Positions 24,708 through 34,729 are shown, counted from the stretch's first letter. The stretch is DNA of 36,474 nt from Caedibacter sp. 37-49 (GCA_001898725.1 MKUV01000053.1:1-36474), one strand, 5' to 3'. Program-made: numbers and translations. The notes: generated by a model from the sequence alone, not told the origin.

Positions 24708-26636
24708 TTAACTTACTTTAAAAATAGCTTGATAAATAATATAATTTTCCATCACACGCTGAATATAATTACGTGTCTCGCTATAAGGAATTTTCTCTAC
24801 CCAATCAATCGTATCGACTTTCGGATCGCGGGGATCACCATATCTTTCAATCCATTTTTTAACACTGCCCGGTCCCGCATTATAGGCAGCTAATGTCAAA
24901 ACAATCGAACCTTGGTAGTCTTGTAATCGTTCTTTAAGATAAGCTGTTCCAATAAGCATATTATAATTCATATCTGATTTTAGTCGCGCTTCATTAAAAT
25001 GCACCCCCATTTTTTGGGCAACCATCTTTGCTGTTGAGGGAACGACTTGCATCATTCCACAAGCGCCTGCTTCGCTTTTGGCACGTGGATTAAATTTACT
25101 TTCCTTTCGAATTAAAGCGTGAATCATGGCATCCTCTAAACATGCTTGAGCCGAATTGTTATCTCGACAAACTTGAGGATATGCTTCCTTATAATGCGTA
25201 TTATGGAGAATAGACATACTATCAGCCATCCCAACAGCGAATTGAGGTGCAATAGTCGAGGCTAATGACAACATCATAAGGGCTTCATGAGATGAAGAAG
25301 TTTGGGCATACATATAGCCAAAGGATAATAGTTCATCTGTAAGCCCTGCTTTATGCAACAGTTTGACAGCGCGTACAAACTCATGATTTTCAAATTTCCG
25401 TACTTCAGAAATTGGGAAAGTTAATGACTCTAGACGAAAAGTTTGCGGTTTATTTAGAGCTTTTAAAGCGAGTTGCCCATAATAGGTTGCAGGATAGTAA
25501 GCAGCTTTCTGATACCAAAGATGAGCCTCTTGAGGAAGTTTTTTTGCTTGAGCGGCTCTTCCTGCCCAATAAGCAGCCTTAGAACGTGAATAAGGCGACG
25601 TCACTTTTTGATATAATTGATTAAAATGATGAAAGGCTTGCCCTGGGTTCTTAAGAAACCGCAGTGCAACCCATCCTAACAACCATTCCGCGTCTACAAA
25701 CTTCTCACCTTGTTTTAAGCCATGATGCTGCACGACGTGATAAGCTTCTTGGTAGCGCCCTGCTGTCATAAGATCACGTCCTAAGGTGTGTCGGGCGGAC
25801 CAAAATGCTTCTGGATGTTTTTCGATAATATGATGGTGCTTTTTAAAAAAGCTGTAAGCTTGCGAATCATCACTGCGCAGACGATATTTCAGTTCATCAT
25901 GGATAAGCCCCACATCCAACCGTTGTTGTTCAGAAAGCGTCTTCAGAAGCTTAAGAGCATCATGTTTTCTCTCTCGTAAGGCTAGCCTCACTTTGATCAA
26001 ATTACGATAGTTTTTCGGCAGATATGTTGCCAATCTGTTCGCGGCTTCAACTTTATTTTCACGCAATAACCTTTGTGCTCTTGCAAGATGCAAGGAACTT
26101 GAAAGAAGATTTTTATAATTGGCCAAAAGAAGCTTTTCTTCATCTTGAGAAAAGTCTTGATATTTCCAAGCCTTCTCAATAATAAGGCGAGCTTCTTTAG
26201 GCAACCCAAGTTGTTTTAAAACTTCAACATATGCTATAATTCCTTTGGCCATTTTTGGAGGATGTTTTTTAAACCAAGCTAGAATTTTAGAGGAATCAGA
26301 ACTTTGTTTAGCAACTAACTCAGCACGTCTTTTAAAAACGTGCAACCACGGCCAACTCGGATTTTTTACAATAAATTGAGTATATTCTTCGAAAGACCCC
26401 ATTGTATGATCACTTTTTAAATACAGATAGGTCACTAACTTTTTAATTGTGGGGCATCTTTTACTTCCCACTAACATGTTTGCTTGAGGCCAATTTTCTT
26501 GCTCAGCCGCTTTTAAAGCATCGCCACAAAGCTGGTACTCATACTCAATCGAAGGCAATGCTTTTCCATAAGAAAAAATAAAAAGCCCCACTGTTAAGAT
26601 TTTACAAATCATTAAAAAGAAATTTTTGACTCTCAT
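24708..26636 (-). CDS. slt: Soluble lytic murein transglycosylase
   Basis: The protein is 642 residues from this ATG, which gives a proper signal peptide (MRVKNFFLMICKILTVGLF...GKA). A TTG 12 codons upstream is also open, but the extension is charged. Residues about 30-490 are the helical superhelical (U-shaped) domain of Slt70-like enzymes, with many repeated helix pairs. The C-terminal catalytic domain has RKESKFNP (catalytic E512), GACGMMQVVPSTA, LTLAAYNAGPGSV and the final PYSETRNYIQRV. The enzyme cleaves glycan strands of peptidoglycan with formation of anhydro-muropeptides, in the periplasm. It is divergent from dapA, with 77 bp between starts. Confidence 0.93.
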   Translation of the reverse strand: MRVKNFFLMICKILTVGLFIFSYGKALPSIEYEYQLCGDALKAAEQENWPQANMLVGSKRCPTIKKLVTYLYLKSDHTMGSFEEYTQFIVKNPSWPWLHVFKRRAELVAKQSSDSSKILAWFKKHPPKMAKGIIAYVEVLKQLGLPKEARLIIEKAWKYQDFSQDEEKLLLANYKNLLSSSLHLARAQRLLRENKVEAANRLATYLPKNYRNLIKVRLALRERKHDALKLLKTLSEQQRLDVGLIHDELKYRLRSDDSQAYSFFKKHHHIIEKHPEAFWSARHTLGRDLMTAGRYQEAYHVVQHHGLKQGEKFVDAEWLLGWVALRFLKNPGQAFHHFNQLYQKVTSPYSRSKAAYWAGRAAQAKKLPQEAHLWYQKAAYYPATYYGQLALKALNKPQTFRLESLTFPISEVRKFENHEFVRAVKLLHKAGLTDELLSFGYMYAQTSSSHEALMMLSLASTIAPQFAVGMADSMSILHNTHYKEAYPQVCRDNNSAQACLEDAMIHALIRKESKFNPRAKSEAGACGMMQVVPSTAKMVAQKMGVHFNEARLKSDMNYNMLIGTAYLKERLQDYQGSIVLTLAAYNAGPGSVKKWIERYGDPRDPKVDTIDWVEKIPYSETRNYIQRVMENYIIYQAIFKVS

Positions 26637-26713
26637 CGACCTCGTCACCCTTTGACTTTCCTTAGCCCCCAAGGTATGTTCTTCACATTATAGCGTAAAC
26701 TTGTAGGATTTCT

Positions 26714-27622
26714 ATGTTTAAAGGTTCTTTCGTTGCTTTAATCACACCTTTTAAAGAAAATCAGATAGATTATGAGGCGCTTGCTTCCCTAGTAGAATGG
26801 CACAAGCAAGAAGGCACACATGGTATTGTTGTCTGTGGAACGACAGGGGAATTTTCAAGTCTTACCCCTGAAGAACAGCATCAAATTTTAACTGTTTGCC
26901 TTCAAACTTCTCAAGGTAAACTCCCAATCATCGCTGGCATTAACGCTTTCACTGCTAAGAACGCGATTGAGCTTATTTCTCAAGCGTATGAAGCGGGTGC
27001 GCAAGGAGCTATGGTTGTAAACCCTCCTTATATTAAGCCAACGCAAGAAGCTTTATATGAATTTTTTAAAACCATTCATGACCAAACAAAGCTTCCTCTT
27101 ATAATTTATAATAATCCTGGTCGAACAGGTACGTTAATTGCGACACACACGATTGCACGCCTCTCGTATCTAGAGCGTGTTATCGGGGTCAAAGATTCAA
27201 GTGGAGATTTGCTCTCTCTTCTTGAACTCAGGCAGCTTGCCAAAGAAGACTTTACGTATTTATGTGGGGAAGATCCGATGATAGTTGCGTTTTTGGCTCA
27301 TGGAGGTCACGGATGTATCTCAGTAACGGCGAATATCGCACCTAAGCTGTGTGCTGATCTTTATAATGCATGGGGAAATAGTAATTTTAAACGCATGGCG
27401 GAAATTAGAGACCTATTAGCTCCTTTAAATAAAGCATTATTTGTTGAAGGTAATCCTGTCCCAATTAAATATGCATCTTCCTTATTGGGTTTATGTCGCA
27501 ATGAAGTGCGTCTTCCTCTGCTACCAGCAAGTGAAAACGCCCAATCAGCAATTAAAACTGCTTTAGAATATGCCGGCCTCCTTCCTAAAATGATAGCCCC
27601 AAAGGTAGAAGCTCATGGCTAA
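26714..27622 (+). CDS. dapA: 4-hydroxy-tetrahydrodipicolinate synthase
   Basis: The 302-residue TIM-barrel aldolase condenses pyruvate with aspartate semialdehyde, the first step of lysine and diaminopimelate synthesis. All key residues are visible: Schiff-base lysine K160 ([10 protein letters not shown]), Y132 with R137 (IYNNPGRTG), and the T43/T44 pair in [10 protein letters not shown]. Length is slightly above the usual 290-295. It is followed by smpB with an 8-bp overlap, an operon arrangement seen in other alphaproteobacteria. The product feeds peptidoglycan, in keeping with slt next door. No lysine riboswitch fits in the short upstream gap. Confidence 0.96.
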   Translation: MFKGSFVALITPFKENQIDYEALASLVEWHKQEGTHGIVVCGTTGEFSSLTPEEQHQILTVCLQTSQGKLPIIAGINAFTAKNAIELISQAYEAGAQGAMVVNPPYIKPTQEALYEFFKTIHDQTKLPLIIYNNPGRTGTLIATHTIARLSYLERVIGVKDSSGDLLSLLELRQLAKEDFTYLCGEDPMIVAFLAHGGHGCISVTANIAPKLCADLYNAWGNSNFKRMAEIRDLLAPLNKALFVEGNPVPIKYASSLLGLCRNEVRLPLLPASENAQSAIKTALEYAGLLPKMIAPKVEAHG

Positions 27623-28082
27623 AGGTTCGGGCTATAAAGTTATTGCCGAAAATCGGCGGGCACGCCATGACTATGAAATCCTTGAAACAATAGAAGCAGG
27701 AATTGTATTAACAGGGTCCGAAGTTAAATCACTACGTATTGGCAAAGCCAGTATTGCTGAATCGCACGCCTCAGAGAAAGCAGGAACGATCCTTCTTTTT
27801 AATGCAACAATTCAAGAGTATGCTGCTGCTGCAGTGTTTGGGCATGAACCAAAACGCCCAAGACAATTACTTTTAAAACAACGCGAAATTAATAAGCTTA
27901 TTGGCTCAATAACACGTAAGGGAATGACACTTGTCCCCTTAATAATTTATTTTAATGAACGTGGCCGTGTAAAAGTTTCTCTTGGACTTGCAAAAGGAAA
28001 AACACGAGCAGATAAGCGGCATAGCGAGCAAGAACGCGATTGGAAACGCGATAAACAACGACTTTTAAAAGAACGTTCGTAA
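27615..28082 (+). CDS. smpB: SsrA-binding protein SmpB
   Basis: The 155-residue protein binds tmRNA and brings it to stalled ribosomes. Signatures: [29 protein letters not shown], then [26 protein letters not shown], and the basic C-terminal tail [20 protein letters not shown] that enters the empty mRNA channel. Its start lies inside the end of dapA (8-bp overlap), so translation is probably coupled. A tRNA-Gln gene follows 64 bp downstream. Confidence 0.97.
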   Translation: MAKGSGYKVIAENRRARHDYEILETIEAGIVLTGSEVKSLRIGKASIAESHASEKAGTILLFNATIQEYAAAAVFGHEPKRPRQLLLKQREINKLIGSITRKGMTLVPLIIYFNERGRVKVSLGLAKGKTRADKRHSEQERDWKRDKQRLLKERS

Positions 28083-28146
28083 AAATTCATTACTCAAGAG
28101 TTGCATTCCATCAAATTTCTGCGTATGTTATCGCCAACACCCGTAC

Positions 28147-28221
28147 TGGGGAGTCGCCAAGTGGTAAGGCATCGGTTTTTGGTACCGACATTCGAGGGTT
28201 CGAATCCTTCCTCCCCAGCCA
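28147..28221 (+). tRNA. tRNA-Gln (anticodon TTG)
   Basis: A full cloverleaf can be drawn by hand. The acceptor stem is TGGGGAG / CTCCCCA. The D arm is short (GTCGCCAAGTGGTAAGGC). The anticodon stem TCGGT / ACCGA closes a loop TTTTGGT, with TTG as anticodon. The T arm is GAGGGTTCGAATCCTTC. The discriminator is G and the terminal CCA is encoded. Confidence 0.95.
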
Positions 28222-28367
28222 TTCTTCTTAATAAATTTGCGTAATATTCTTATTAAACAGTTGCCTATTATCAGATAAGTAGAAATTTCCATATTTATTC
28301 AGCTGTTAACCATATCCGTCATTCGATAGCCTACCCCTGTTAACACGTTGTAAGAAAGGAGCGAATA

Positions 28368-28574
28368 ATGACTTATACAACAGATAAACTTGCAGGTAAG
28401 TGGAACGAAATCGTTGGTTCTATCAAGGAAACTTGGGGTGAACTAACAGACCAAGACCTTGAAAAAGTCAAAGGGAAAAAAGATCAACTGGTAGGCCTTA
28501 TTCAACAGAAATATGGTTCTGCAAAAGAAGAAATCGAGCATAAAATTAATCAATGGCTCGATAAGATCGATTAA
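28368..28574 (+). CDS. CsbD-family stress protein
   Basis: The 68-residue protein has the CsbD signature: DKLAGKWNEIVGSIKETWGELTDQDLEKVKGKKDQLVGLIQQKYG, with a helical C-terminus. CsbD proteins are small, soluble and abundant under general stress; their molecular role is unknown. A strong ribosome-binding site (AAAGGAG, 6 nt before ATG) fits high expression. Only 39 bp separate it from the BON gene, so they form a likely stress operon. Confidence 0.9.
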   Translation: MTYTTDKLAGKWNEIVGSIKETWGELTDQDLEKVKGKKDQLVGLIQQKYGSAKEEIEHKINQWLDKID

Positions 28575-28613
28575 TCCCTATTTTATTTATTTTATAACTG
28601 AGGAGATATTTAC

Positions 28614-29210
28614 ATGTCGACATTATATAACAAACTTATTTTATCAACAGCTTTAGGTCTTACCGTCTTAATCACAACTCCCCTTCCTGCGGTTCAGGAC
28701 ACGGATCGAGAAATTGCTGAGAAAAGCGAGGCCGTTAAAGAGTATGTAGGAGATGCTGCCTTAACAACAAAGGTTAAAGCTGCACTTGTTGCTGAACCGC
28801 GTCTTTCTTCAGCTCAGATTCATGTTATTACAACGAATAATGTTGCTGAGCTAAGTGGCGTTGTAAGTAACGAAGCTCAAAAACAAAAAGCTGAAAATGT
28901 TGTCAGTAGAGTTGAAGGTATTCGTGGCGTTATCAACAATCTTGAAATTAAGGCACATGACAGAGAAGTTGCTGAGAAGAATGAAACCCCGGGCGAGTAC
29001 GTTGATGATGCTGCCGTCACAACAAAAGTTAAAGCCAAGCTTAAATCAGAACCTAACTTTGATGCGAGTGATATTAAAGTTATCACTATTAAAAATAGCG
29101 TTGAATTGAAAGGAACTGTTCGCAGCAAGGCAGAAAAGCAAAGAGCTCAAGACATTGCCGCCAGTGTTACAGGCGCCAAAGAGGTTGTTAATAATCTTAG
29201 AGTTAGATAA
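28614..29210 (+). CDS. Secreted two-BON-domain protein (OsmY-like)
   Basis: The 198-residue protein has a signal peptide (about 1-26, ending PLPAVQ) and two BON domains (about 48-104 and 123-198). Each has a DDAAVTTKVKAKL-type helix, an NSVELKGTV strand and a VVNNLRVR end. The domains are internally repeated: the spacer before each reads REIAEK or REVAEK. OsmY-like proteins sit in the periplasm and help cells meet osmotic or envelope stress. Pairing with csbD supports that role. The second domain is closest to the single BON domain at 4322-4627. Confidence 0.9.
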   Translation: MSTLYNKLILSTALGLTVLITTPLPAVQDTDREIAEKSEAVKEYVGDAALTTKVKAALVAEPRLSSAQIHVITTNNVAELSGVVSNEAQKQKAENVVSRVEGIRGVINNLEIKAHDREVAEKNETPGEYVDDAAVTTKVKAKLKSEPNFDASDIKVITIKNSVELKGTVRSKAEKQRAQDIAASVTGAKEVVNNLRVR

Positions 29211-29241
29211 CTTTAACTTCCTTTAATAGCTCTGATTCAAG

Positions 29242-29267
29242 AAGGCACTCATGAGAGTGCCTTTTTT
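29242..29267 (+). terminator. Terminator of the csbD-BON operon
   Basis: Perfect 9-bp stem (AAGGCACTC / GAGTGCCTT) with an ATGA loop and a run of T. The next gene ends convergently right beside it. Confidence 0.88.
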
Positions 29268-30573
29268 AATTTATATCTGCCGAATTAGTACCAACTTCAT
29301 CTTCAGAGAGATCGCTATCGTAGTCTGCAGGAAGATAATTACCTCCAACGCTCTCATCATCTGAAGTATCGTCAAGTAACATTTCTCTTGAGATCGTGAG
29401 CGAAGTTACTTCATCAAGCGAAGTTGAGTCAAAAAAACTTGAAAGACGAGAATTGGATGATAAACCAATAATTTTTATATTTGAACAAAGCTTAAGAAAA
29501 TCAAGTGTTCGTATTCTCAAATTATTGTCAGTAACATCAATCTCTTGAAGAAATGGAAGCTTCAAAAGCTCAGGACCAATCTTTTTTAAGGCAGTGTGTG
29601 CCACCTTAAGTTTTTGAAGGGATTTTAAGTTAGGAATAAAAGAAGGCAAGCAACCACCGTTTAAAGAGCTATATGATAAATCAAGCATTTCAAGGTTTGT
29701 AAGTTGAATAAAGTCATCCGAAAATCTTGAATTGCTTGAGCATCCTTTTAATATTAATTTTTTAAGGTTAGAAAGACAAAAAATAGTCTCACATTCCCGC
29801 CAATCTAAGCTTGCAATTGAATTATATGATAAGTCAAGCTTAGTAAGGTTTGTTAATTTAGTCATACAAGGATCCAACCGCCTTATATTACAAAATTTTG
29901 CAATTAAAATTTCAAGAGTTGGTAATAAGGATACAACACGTGGCAACTCACCGTGAAAATGGTTAAAGCCTATGTTTAATTCTTTAAGGTTTACCAAAGT
30001 AGTAAATTCCATTGGTAAATCAGGTAAATTAGAATTATTAAGCCCTAATCTATTCAAATTTGTACAAGAGGTAACAACTTTTAATGAGTTAAATGCTTCA
30101 GGGTATAAAAAACTATGCCTTGATAAATTAAGATCTGTAAGCTGTATAAGCTGACCAAGTTCTGTGGGAAGGCAGCCTTCACTGGGGCCAAGTAAATACA
30201 GAATTTTAAGATTATTTAAAAAACGAAACGATGTTGGGATTTCGATATTTTGATCATAAGGATAGGAAGGATAACAAGTGTGACGTTCCCTTTTTCTTAT
30301 ATCCCATCTTTCAATTTTACTTGCCACCTTTTTACTGCTAAAAATGACACTTACTTGGTGTTTTAAATCTAATCGTGTCAAGATTTCATTAAAAGCATCA
30401 TCAGGAAGCATTGCAAAATAATTGGGTCCTACATCCTCTTCCTTGACCGTCGCTTTTGTCGTTACAGAGCTGGTTTTTTGTGAGTCATCACTTAAAACAG
30501 AGCTTCCCCAACAATCAGACATGCTTTGTAAGCAAACCCAACTTATTGCAAGTAAATGTTTAATCCTCATCAT
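29266..30573 (-). CDS. Secreted F-box/LRR protein with acidic tail
   Basis: The 435-residue protein has a signal peptide (MMRIKHLLAISWVCLQS..CWG), a linker, and an F-box at about 53-93 (FAMLPDDAFNEILTRLDL, then SSKKVASKIERW). About ten leucine-rich repeats follow (115-395: LTDLNLSRHSF, LKELNIGFNHF, LTKLDLSYNSI, LEMLDLSYSSL, LQEIDVTDNNL). The tail is acidic (DDTSDDESVGG...DYDSDLSEDE). The F-box-then-LRR order matches eukaryotic FBXL ubiquitin-ligase adaptors; the F-box would bind Skp1 and the LRRs the target. It is a tandem paralog of the next gene. Two ATGs lie side by side at the start, with AAGGA upstream. It is a likely exported effector, untested. Confidence 0.82.
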   Translation of the reverse strand: MMRIKHLLAISWVCLQSMSDCWGSSVLSDDSQKTSSVTTKATVKEEDVGPNYFAMLPDDAFNEILTRLDLKHQVSVIFSSKKVASKIERWDIRKRERHTCYPSYPYDQNIEIPTSFRFLNNLKILYLLGPSEGCLPTELGQLIQLTDLNLSRHSFLYPEAFNSLKVVTSCTNLNRLGLNNSNLPDLPMEFTTLVNLKELNIGFNHFHGELPRVVSLLPTLEILIAKFCNIRRLDPCMTKLTNLTKLDLSYNSIASLDWRECETIFCLSNLKKLILKGCSSNSRFSDDFIQLTNLEMLDLSYSSLNGGCLPSFIPNLKSLQKLKVAHTALKKIGPELLKLPFLQEIDVTDNNLRIRTLDFLKLCSNIKIIGLSSNSRLSSFFDSTSLDEVTSLTISREMLLDDTSDDESVGGNYLPADYDSDLSEDEVGTNSADIN

Positions 30574-30663
30574 TTTTTCCTTATAGCTTTTTATAAAGCT
30601 TATTTTGATACTTTCCCGCTTTATTGCCGTTATCGCTTTAAGTATTTTTCATCTCAATCCGAA

Positions 30664-32187
30664 TTAGTTACCAGCCTCATCTTCGGAAAGAGCGCTATCG
30701 TAGTCTTCAGAGAAGTCAAACATAGCTCTAAAACTTTCATCTTCTTCAGACAACAAATCATTAGATAAATCGATATCATCGTCTGTAGAAACGTTGTTAT
30801 CTTCAAATCTCTCATCCTCAGACGTATAAGGATAACGTGGTGATAAGGGTGGGGAAAATTCTGATTCATCCAGAGCTTTAGCTAGAATCGGAGAATTAGG
30901 TCGAGTCCGATCTGGGCTATCACTTCTCGTTTGAGACCAATTTTGTCTTGGCGAACCCTCTCTTCTACTCATAAAATTATGCCTTGTAAGGCGATGTTGC
31001 TCTATAGCCTCTAAATCTTGTAATGAGGCTAACTCTTTTTCATCAAAAGCACTAAGCAATCTTAGGGGTGAAGGAGAACGTGAAGGCGACGGTGAGCGAG
31101 ACTCAGAATCATTATCCACAACAGAAGGTGTAACCCTATTATCTAGTATGCTTGGGTAAAAGTTCTGCTCTTGTACAAAGTTATTTGTTCTCTTGTTAAG
31201 AATTGTAGGTCTATCGTCATTCGTATCTGTAATGATTTTTACAGATGGTAGAAACATTGAAAAGTCTTCTTTTTCTATATTATTTTTCCTTACATCTAGC
31301 TTCTTCAATTGAGTATATTTCGCTAAGTAAGGAAAATCTTCTTTAGTTAAGTTACAACCTTGTAAAACTAAGACTTCAAGATTGAGTAAAATTTCTTCAG
31401 GCCAGTCTTTAAATATGTTAAATGAAAGATTAAGCTCACGAAGGTTTGTCAGTTGTTCAGGCACCTCAGAAATTTCTGTCAAGTGACAACTAGCCATATT
31501 TAAGCTTTCAAGTCTGGTAAGAAATTGAAAAGGAATTGGGGCCTGTTCCTTCTGTGGATTAATACCTTGAGTTATAAAATTCATTGGAGAAGAAAATTTA
31601 TTCATCGATACATTAAGTTTTTTAAGTAAAGGAAGATTTAGAAGGAATATAGATGAAAGATTTTTATGACAACTTGCCATTTCTAATTCTTCAAGCTTCG
31701 TTAAAGATCCAATAGCTAATATTGATTTCTCACTTAAGAAATAATTATTTGATAAATTTAATTTTTTAAGATTAGAAAAAAGTTGATCAATATTATTGGG
31801 TAAATTTAATCGGTTACACCCATTTAAATTAAGATTGGTAAGATTAAAGCATGATATTACAGCAGCCGGAATCTTTGCTTTAAAATGTGTATCTACTATT
31901 GTTGCTAAATCGATTGTTAGAATATGGGGTCTTACTTTTGTTTGCATGGTTTTGCTTACTGTTAATAGACCAAGGGTCTCCAATGTCTCTAGCTTAGGCA
32001 CAAGAACAGTCATAACCTTATTATTTAACAGTGCAAAATAATCCGGCCCTGCCTGCACCTGTAGCGAGTGGGTTCTTGTTGTAGAGCTTGCACTTCCTGT
32101 TTCGCTTACATCCCTAGACCCCCAACACTCAGAAATGCTTTGTAAGCAAACCAAACTTATGGCAAGTAAATGGTTAATTTTCATCAT
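30664..32187 (-). CDS. Secreted LRR protein with degenerate F-box, SR-rich stretch and acidic tail
   Basis: This 507-residue paralog of the preceding gene has a near-identical signal peptide (MMKINHLLAISLVCLQS) and acidic end (DYDSALSEDE). The F-box position (about 50-90, GPDYFALLNNKVMTVLVPKLETL) has lost the LPDD core. Leucine-rich repeats span about 110-315 (LTNLNLNGCNRL, LKKLNLSNNYF, LRELNLSFNIF, LKKLDVRKNNI). A long Ser/Arg/Pro-rich tail then includes SRSPSPSRSPSP (363-374), as in splicing-factor SR domains, and several SP sites (GSPR, RSDSPDR, PNSP, LSPR). The two genes differ most in the middle. AAGGA precedes two adjacent ATGs. Confidence 0.8.
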   Translation of the reverse strand: MMKINHLLAISLVCLQSISECWGSRDVSETGSASSTTRTHSLQVQAGPDYFALLNNKVMTVLVPKLETLETLGLLTVSKTMQTKVRPHILTIDLATIVDTHFKAKIPAAVISCFNLTNLNLNGCNRLNLPNNIDQLFSNLKKLNLSNNYFLSEKSILAIGSLTKLEELEMASCHKNLSSIFLLNLPLLKKLNVSMNKFSSPMNFITQGINPQKEQAPIPFQFLTRLESLNMASCHLTEISEVPEQLTNLRELNLSFNIFKDWPEEILLNLEVLVLQGCNLTKEDFPYLAKYTQLKKLDVRKNNIEKEDFSMFLPSVKIITDTNDDRPTILNKRTNNFVQEQNFYPSILDNRVTPSVVDNDSESRSPSPSRSPSPLRLLSAFDEKELASLQDLEAIEQHRLTRHNFMSRREGSPRQNWSQTRSDSPDRTRPNSPILAKALDESEFSPPLSPRYPYTSEDERFEDNNVSTDDDIDLSNDLLSEEDESFRAMFDFSEDYDSALSEDEAGN

Positions 32188-32614
32188 TCTTCCTTATCGT
32201 TTTTATACTTTTTTAAAATATTAAATTAAATTAATAGTCGGGTTCTTGCTTTACCTTAAATTTTCTTTTTTTGTCAATATTTTTATATTGTACGTTTTGG
32301 ACTGACGCCCCAAATGTATTAAGGCTTTTTTCTATAAAAAGTATAGCGTCTCCCTTTAGGACAATATTCATCAGAGTTCTAACAGGACTTAAATAAGCGC
32401 TTTGGCATCATCTTCTTTAAGAAGATCTAATAGGCGTGTCGTATCTGTAATTTTATGAGCTGCCCACAAACCTAGGCCAATTTCTATTGGCTTTGCAACT
32501 TGGTCTTGGATACTACCTCCAGCTTTCGAAAAAACTTTTTTATAGAGTGCTTTTAAGGGTTTTGCGATAAATTATTAGTCTTTTATTTTTATCTTAAAAG
32601 GCATTCTGTTGCCT
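32188..32614. other. Intergenic region with a gene fragment
   Basis: About 430 bp between the LRR gene and glyS. The left part is AT-rich and holds a weak nested inverted repeat (32304-32308 GACGC with 32346-32350 GCGTC). The right part holds the gene fragment at 32389-32571. Confidence 0.4.
32389..32571 (-). pseudogene. Fragment of an unidentified gene, without start codon
   Basis: An open frame of about 60 codons reads IAKPLKALYKKVFSKAGG, then DQVAKPIEIGLGLWAAHK, then TTRLLDLLKEDDAKALI and TAA. Composition is protein-like and ends naturally. However, it is bounded upstream by TAA (32572-32574) and has no ATG, GTG or TTG in its first 35 codons. It is probably the surviving 3' end of a deleted gene. 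I do not recognise the family. Confidence 0.4.
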
Positions 32615-32616
32615 CT
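32591..32616 (-). terminator. Terminator overlapping the glyS stop codon
   Basis: Reading the minus strand, AGAGGCA-ACAGAA-TGCCTTT forms a 7-bp stem (one G-U) followed by TTAAG. It overlaps the stop of glyS. Confidence 0.5.
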
Positions 32617-34729
32617 AAAGCCTCTCCTCAACCTGGCTAAAATCTGCAACTTTCTCAAGGGTTTGTCGCATCATCGCGAGCGTCTTAAGACGATTAACTC
32701 TTATCTGTGGATCTTCGGTGTTCACGGTGACAGTCTCAAAGTAAAGGTCAATGGCTGGGCGCAAAGCTGATAATTCGTTCATCACCCTCATAAATTCATG
32801 ATTTTGCAAAGCTTCTTCTAAGATAGGATGACGACTTTCAAGCGCTTTATAAAGAGCCTTTTCTGCCTCCATTTCCAAAGCTTCTACTTGAATAGGTCCT
32901 GAATACATGATCCCATCTTTACGCTCTTCAATTTGAACAATGTTGACGGCACGCCGATAGCCTGCCAACAAGTTAAGTCCTTCAGAAGATCCCATAAAAT
33001 CTTCTAATGCTTTGACACGTGATTTGAGGATAGCAATTGAATCATTCACACCAACTTTAAAAGCCGCATTAATCGTATCATGACGAATACCTTGCTCTCG
33101 CCAATATACTTTCAAGCGATCAAGAATAAATGCATTAAGTTGCTCTAAAACTTCTAACTTAGAAGGAATATCTTTTTGATATGTGAGTTGCTCTTGATAA
33201 AGAACATAGGCTTTTTCAAATAAAGAAGATAGTTTAAGAGGAGCGTCTTGCTCTAAAACACGAATAATTGCAAGTGCTGTCCGTCGCAAAGCAAAAGGAT
33301 CTTTAGAACCTGTAGGACGAATACCAACGGCAAAGAAACCCACGAGTGTATCAATTCGATCAGAAAGAGCTAAAGTCCGTCCTAATTCAGAAGATGGAAG
33401 ATCATCTCCTGCTCCCTTTGGTAAATAGTGTTCAGAGATAGCATGAGCAGCTGCTTCAGGATATCCTTGAAGACGCGCATAATAGCTGCCCATAATTCCT
33501 TGAAGTTCAGGGAATTCGCCAACCATTCCTGTCACTAAATCGGCCTTCATTACACCCGCGACCTTAGCGCTTAATTCAGGATCTGCATTCAAATAAGGTG
33601 CAATTTCTCTTGCAAGGTTTTGGACACGCTCGACTTTTTCACTCATCAAGCCAAGTCGTTCATGAAAAACAATGCTTTGAAGTTTCATCGCATGATCTTG
33701 CAAAGAAATTTTTTGATCTTGTTGATAAAAGAAATTGGCATCTGCAAGGCGCGCTCGCAAAACACGTTCGTTACCTTGGACAAGTGTCTCACCACCATCT
33801 TTAGCAATGACATTTGAAATCAGGCTGAAATAAGGTGCAAGGTTTCCTTTTTCATCAACAAGAGCAAAATACCGTTGATGAACACGCATGCTCGTAATAA
33901 GAACTTCTTTGGGAAGATTCATAAATTCATCATCAATCCGCCCTAAATGCGCTTGAGGCCATTCAACAAGCCCTATTACTTCCTCTAAAAGACCCTCATC
34001 AGGATAAACCGTTAATCCTTTAGACTCAGCAATTTTTGAAACTTGCCCTTCAATAAGCGCCCGTCTTTCATCAGCGGATAGGATGACATAATTCATTTTT
34101 AATTGTGCCTGGTAATCTGCAAAATCTTTCACTGTGAAAGCCGTTCCGCCCATAAAGCGGTGGCCTTGTGTTTGCGCGGCAAAATTCACTGTAGGACCAA
34201 CAGCATTATTGTCACTGTTGAAGCTCACTGAAAATGGTAAAACCTCGCCGTTAAAAATACAAATTCCTGAGTGCATCGGCCGAACCCAGGTTTTATTTCC
34301 ATAAGCCCAACGTTGTGATTTTGGCCAAGGGAACATCGCTATTATCTCTTGAAAGATGTCTGGAAGAATTTCTTTTGTGGCCCGCCCTTTTCGATAGAGG
34401 TTTGCAAACAAAAAGGTTCCTTTCGGCGTTTCACGTTGCTCACATTGTTCAAGCTTCAGCCCTGTAGAAGCTAAGAAACCTTCAATTGCTGAGGGTGGTG
34501 CATCAACGCGTGGACCGCGTCTTTCTTCATTGACATCTTGTTGGATAAGTTCAAGTCCTGTGGCATGTAAGGTGAGGCGCCTTGGCGTAACATAAGTTTC
34601 AACCGATTTAGGGGAAAGCTCGTATCCTTCGAGCCGTTCAAGAAACATCGTTTTTAAGTCTTCAGCAGCTCGTTTCTGCATCCGGGCAGGAATTTCTTCA
34701 CATAAGATTTCAAAAAGAAGTTCACTCAT
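32615..34729 (-). CDS. glyS: Glycyl-tRNA synthetase beta subunit
   Basis: The 704-residue beta subunit of the bacterial alpha2-beta2 glycyl-tRNA synthetase recognises tRNA-Gly. Signatures: N-terminal [27 protein letters not shown], then [14 protein letters not shown], and the well-conserved [29 protein letters not shown] segment. A C-terminal anticodon-binding helical part follows. Length fits the family (E. coli 689). It starts with a 4-bp ATGA overlap on glyQ, giving coupled translation and equal subunit amounts. Confidence 0.97.
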   Translation of the reverse strand: MSELLFEILCEEIPARMQKRAAEDLKTMFLERLEGYELSPKSVETYVTPRRLTLHATGLELIQQDVNEERRGPRVDAPPSAIEGFLASTGLKLEQCEQRETPKGTFLFANLYRKGRATKEILPDIFQEIIAMFPWPKSQRWAYGNKTWVRPMHSGICIFNGEVLPFSVSFNSDNNAVGPTVNFAAQTQGHRFMGGTAFTVKDFADYQAQLKMNYVILSADERRALIEGQVSKIAESKGLTVYPDEGLLEEVIGLVEWPQAHLGRIDDEFMNLPKEVLITSMRVHQRYFALVDEKGNLAPYFSLISNVIAKDGGETLVQGNERVLRARLADANFFYQQDQKISLQDHAMKLQSIVFHERLGLMSEKVERVQNLAREIAPYLNADPELSAKVAGVMKADLVTGMVGEFPELQGIMGSYYARLQGYPEAAAHAISEHYLPKGAGDDLPSSELGRTLALSDRIDTLVGFFAVGIRPTGSKDPFALRRTALAIIRVLEQDAPLKLSSLFEKAYVLYQEQLTYQKDIPSKLEVLEQLNAFILDRLKVYWREQGIRHDTINAAFKVGVNDSIAILKSRVKALEDFMGSSEGLNLLAGYRRAVNIVQIEERKDGIMYSGPIQVEALEMEAEKALYKALESRHPILEEALQNHEFMRVMNELSALRPAIDLYFETVTVNTEDPQIRVNRLKTLAMMRQTLEKVADFSQVEERL

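Noticed and set aside
26637-26713. Lysine riboswitch before dapA
   Set aside because: Only 77 bp separate the divergent slt and dapA starts, too short for a lysine riboswitch, and no such fold is visible.
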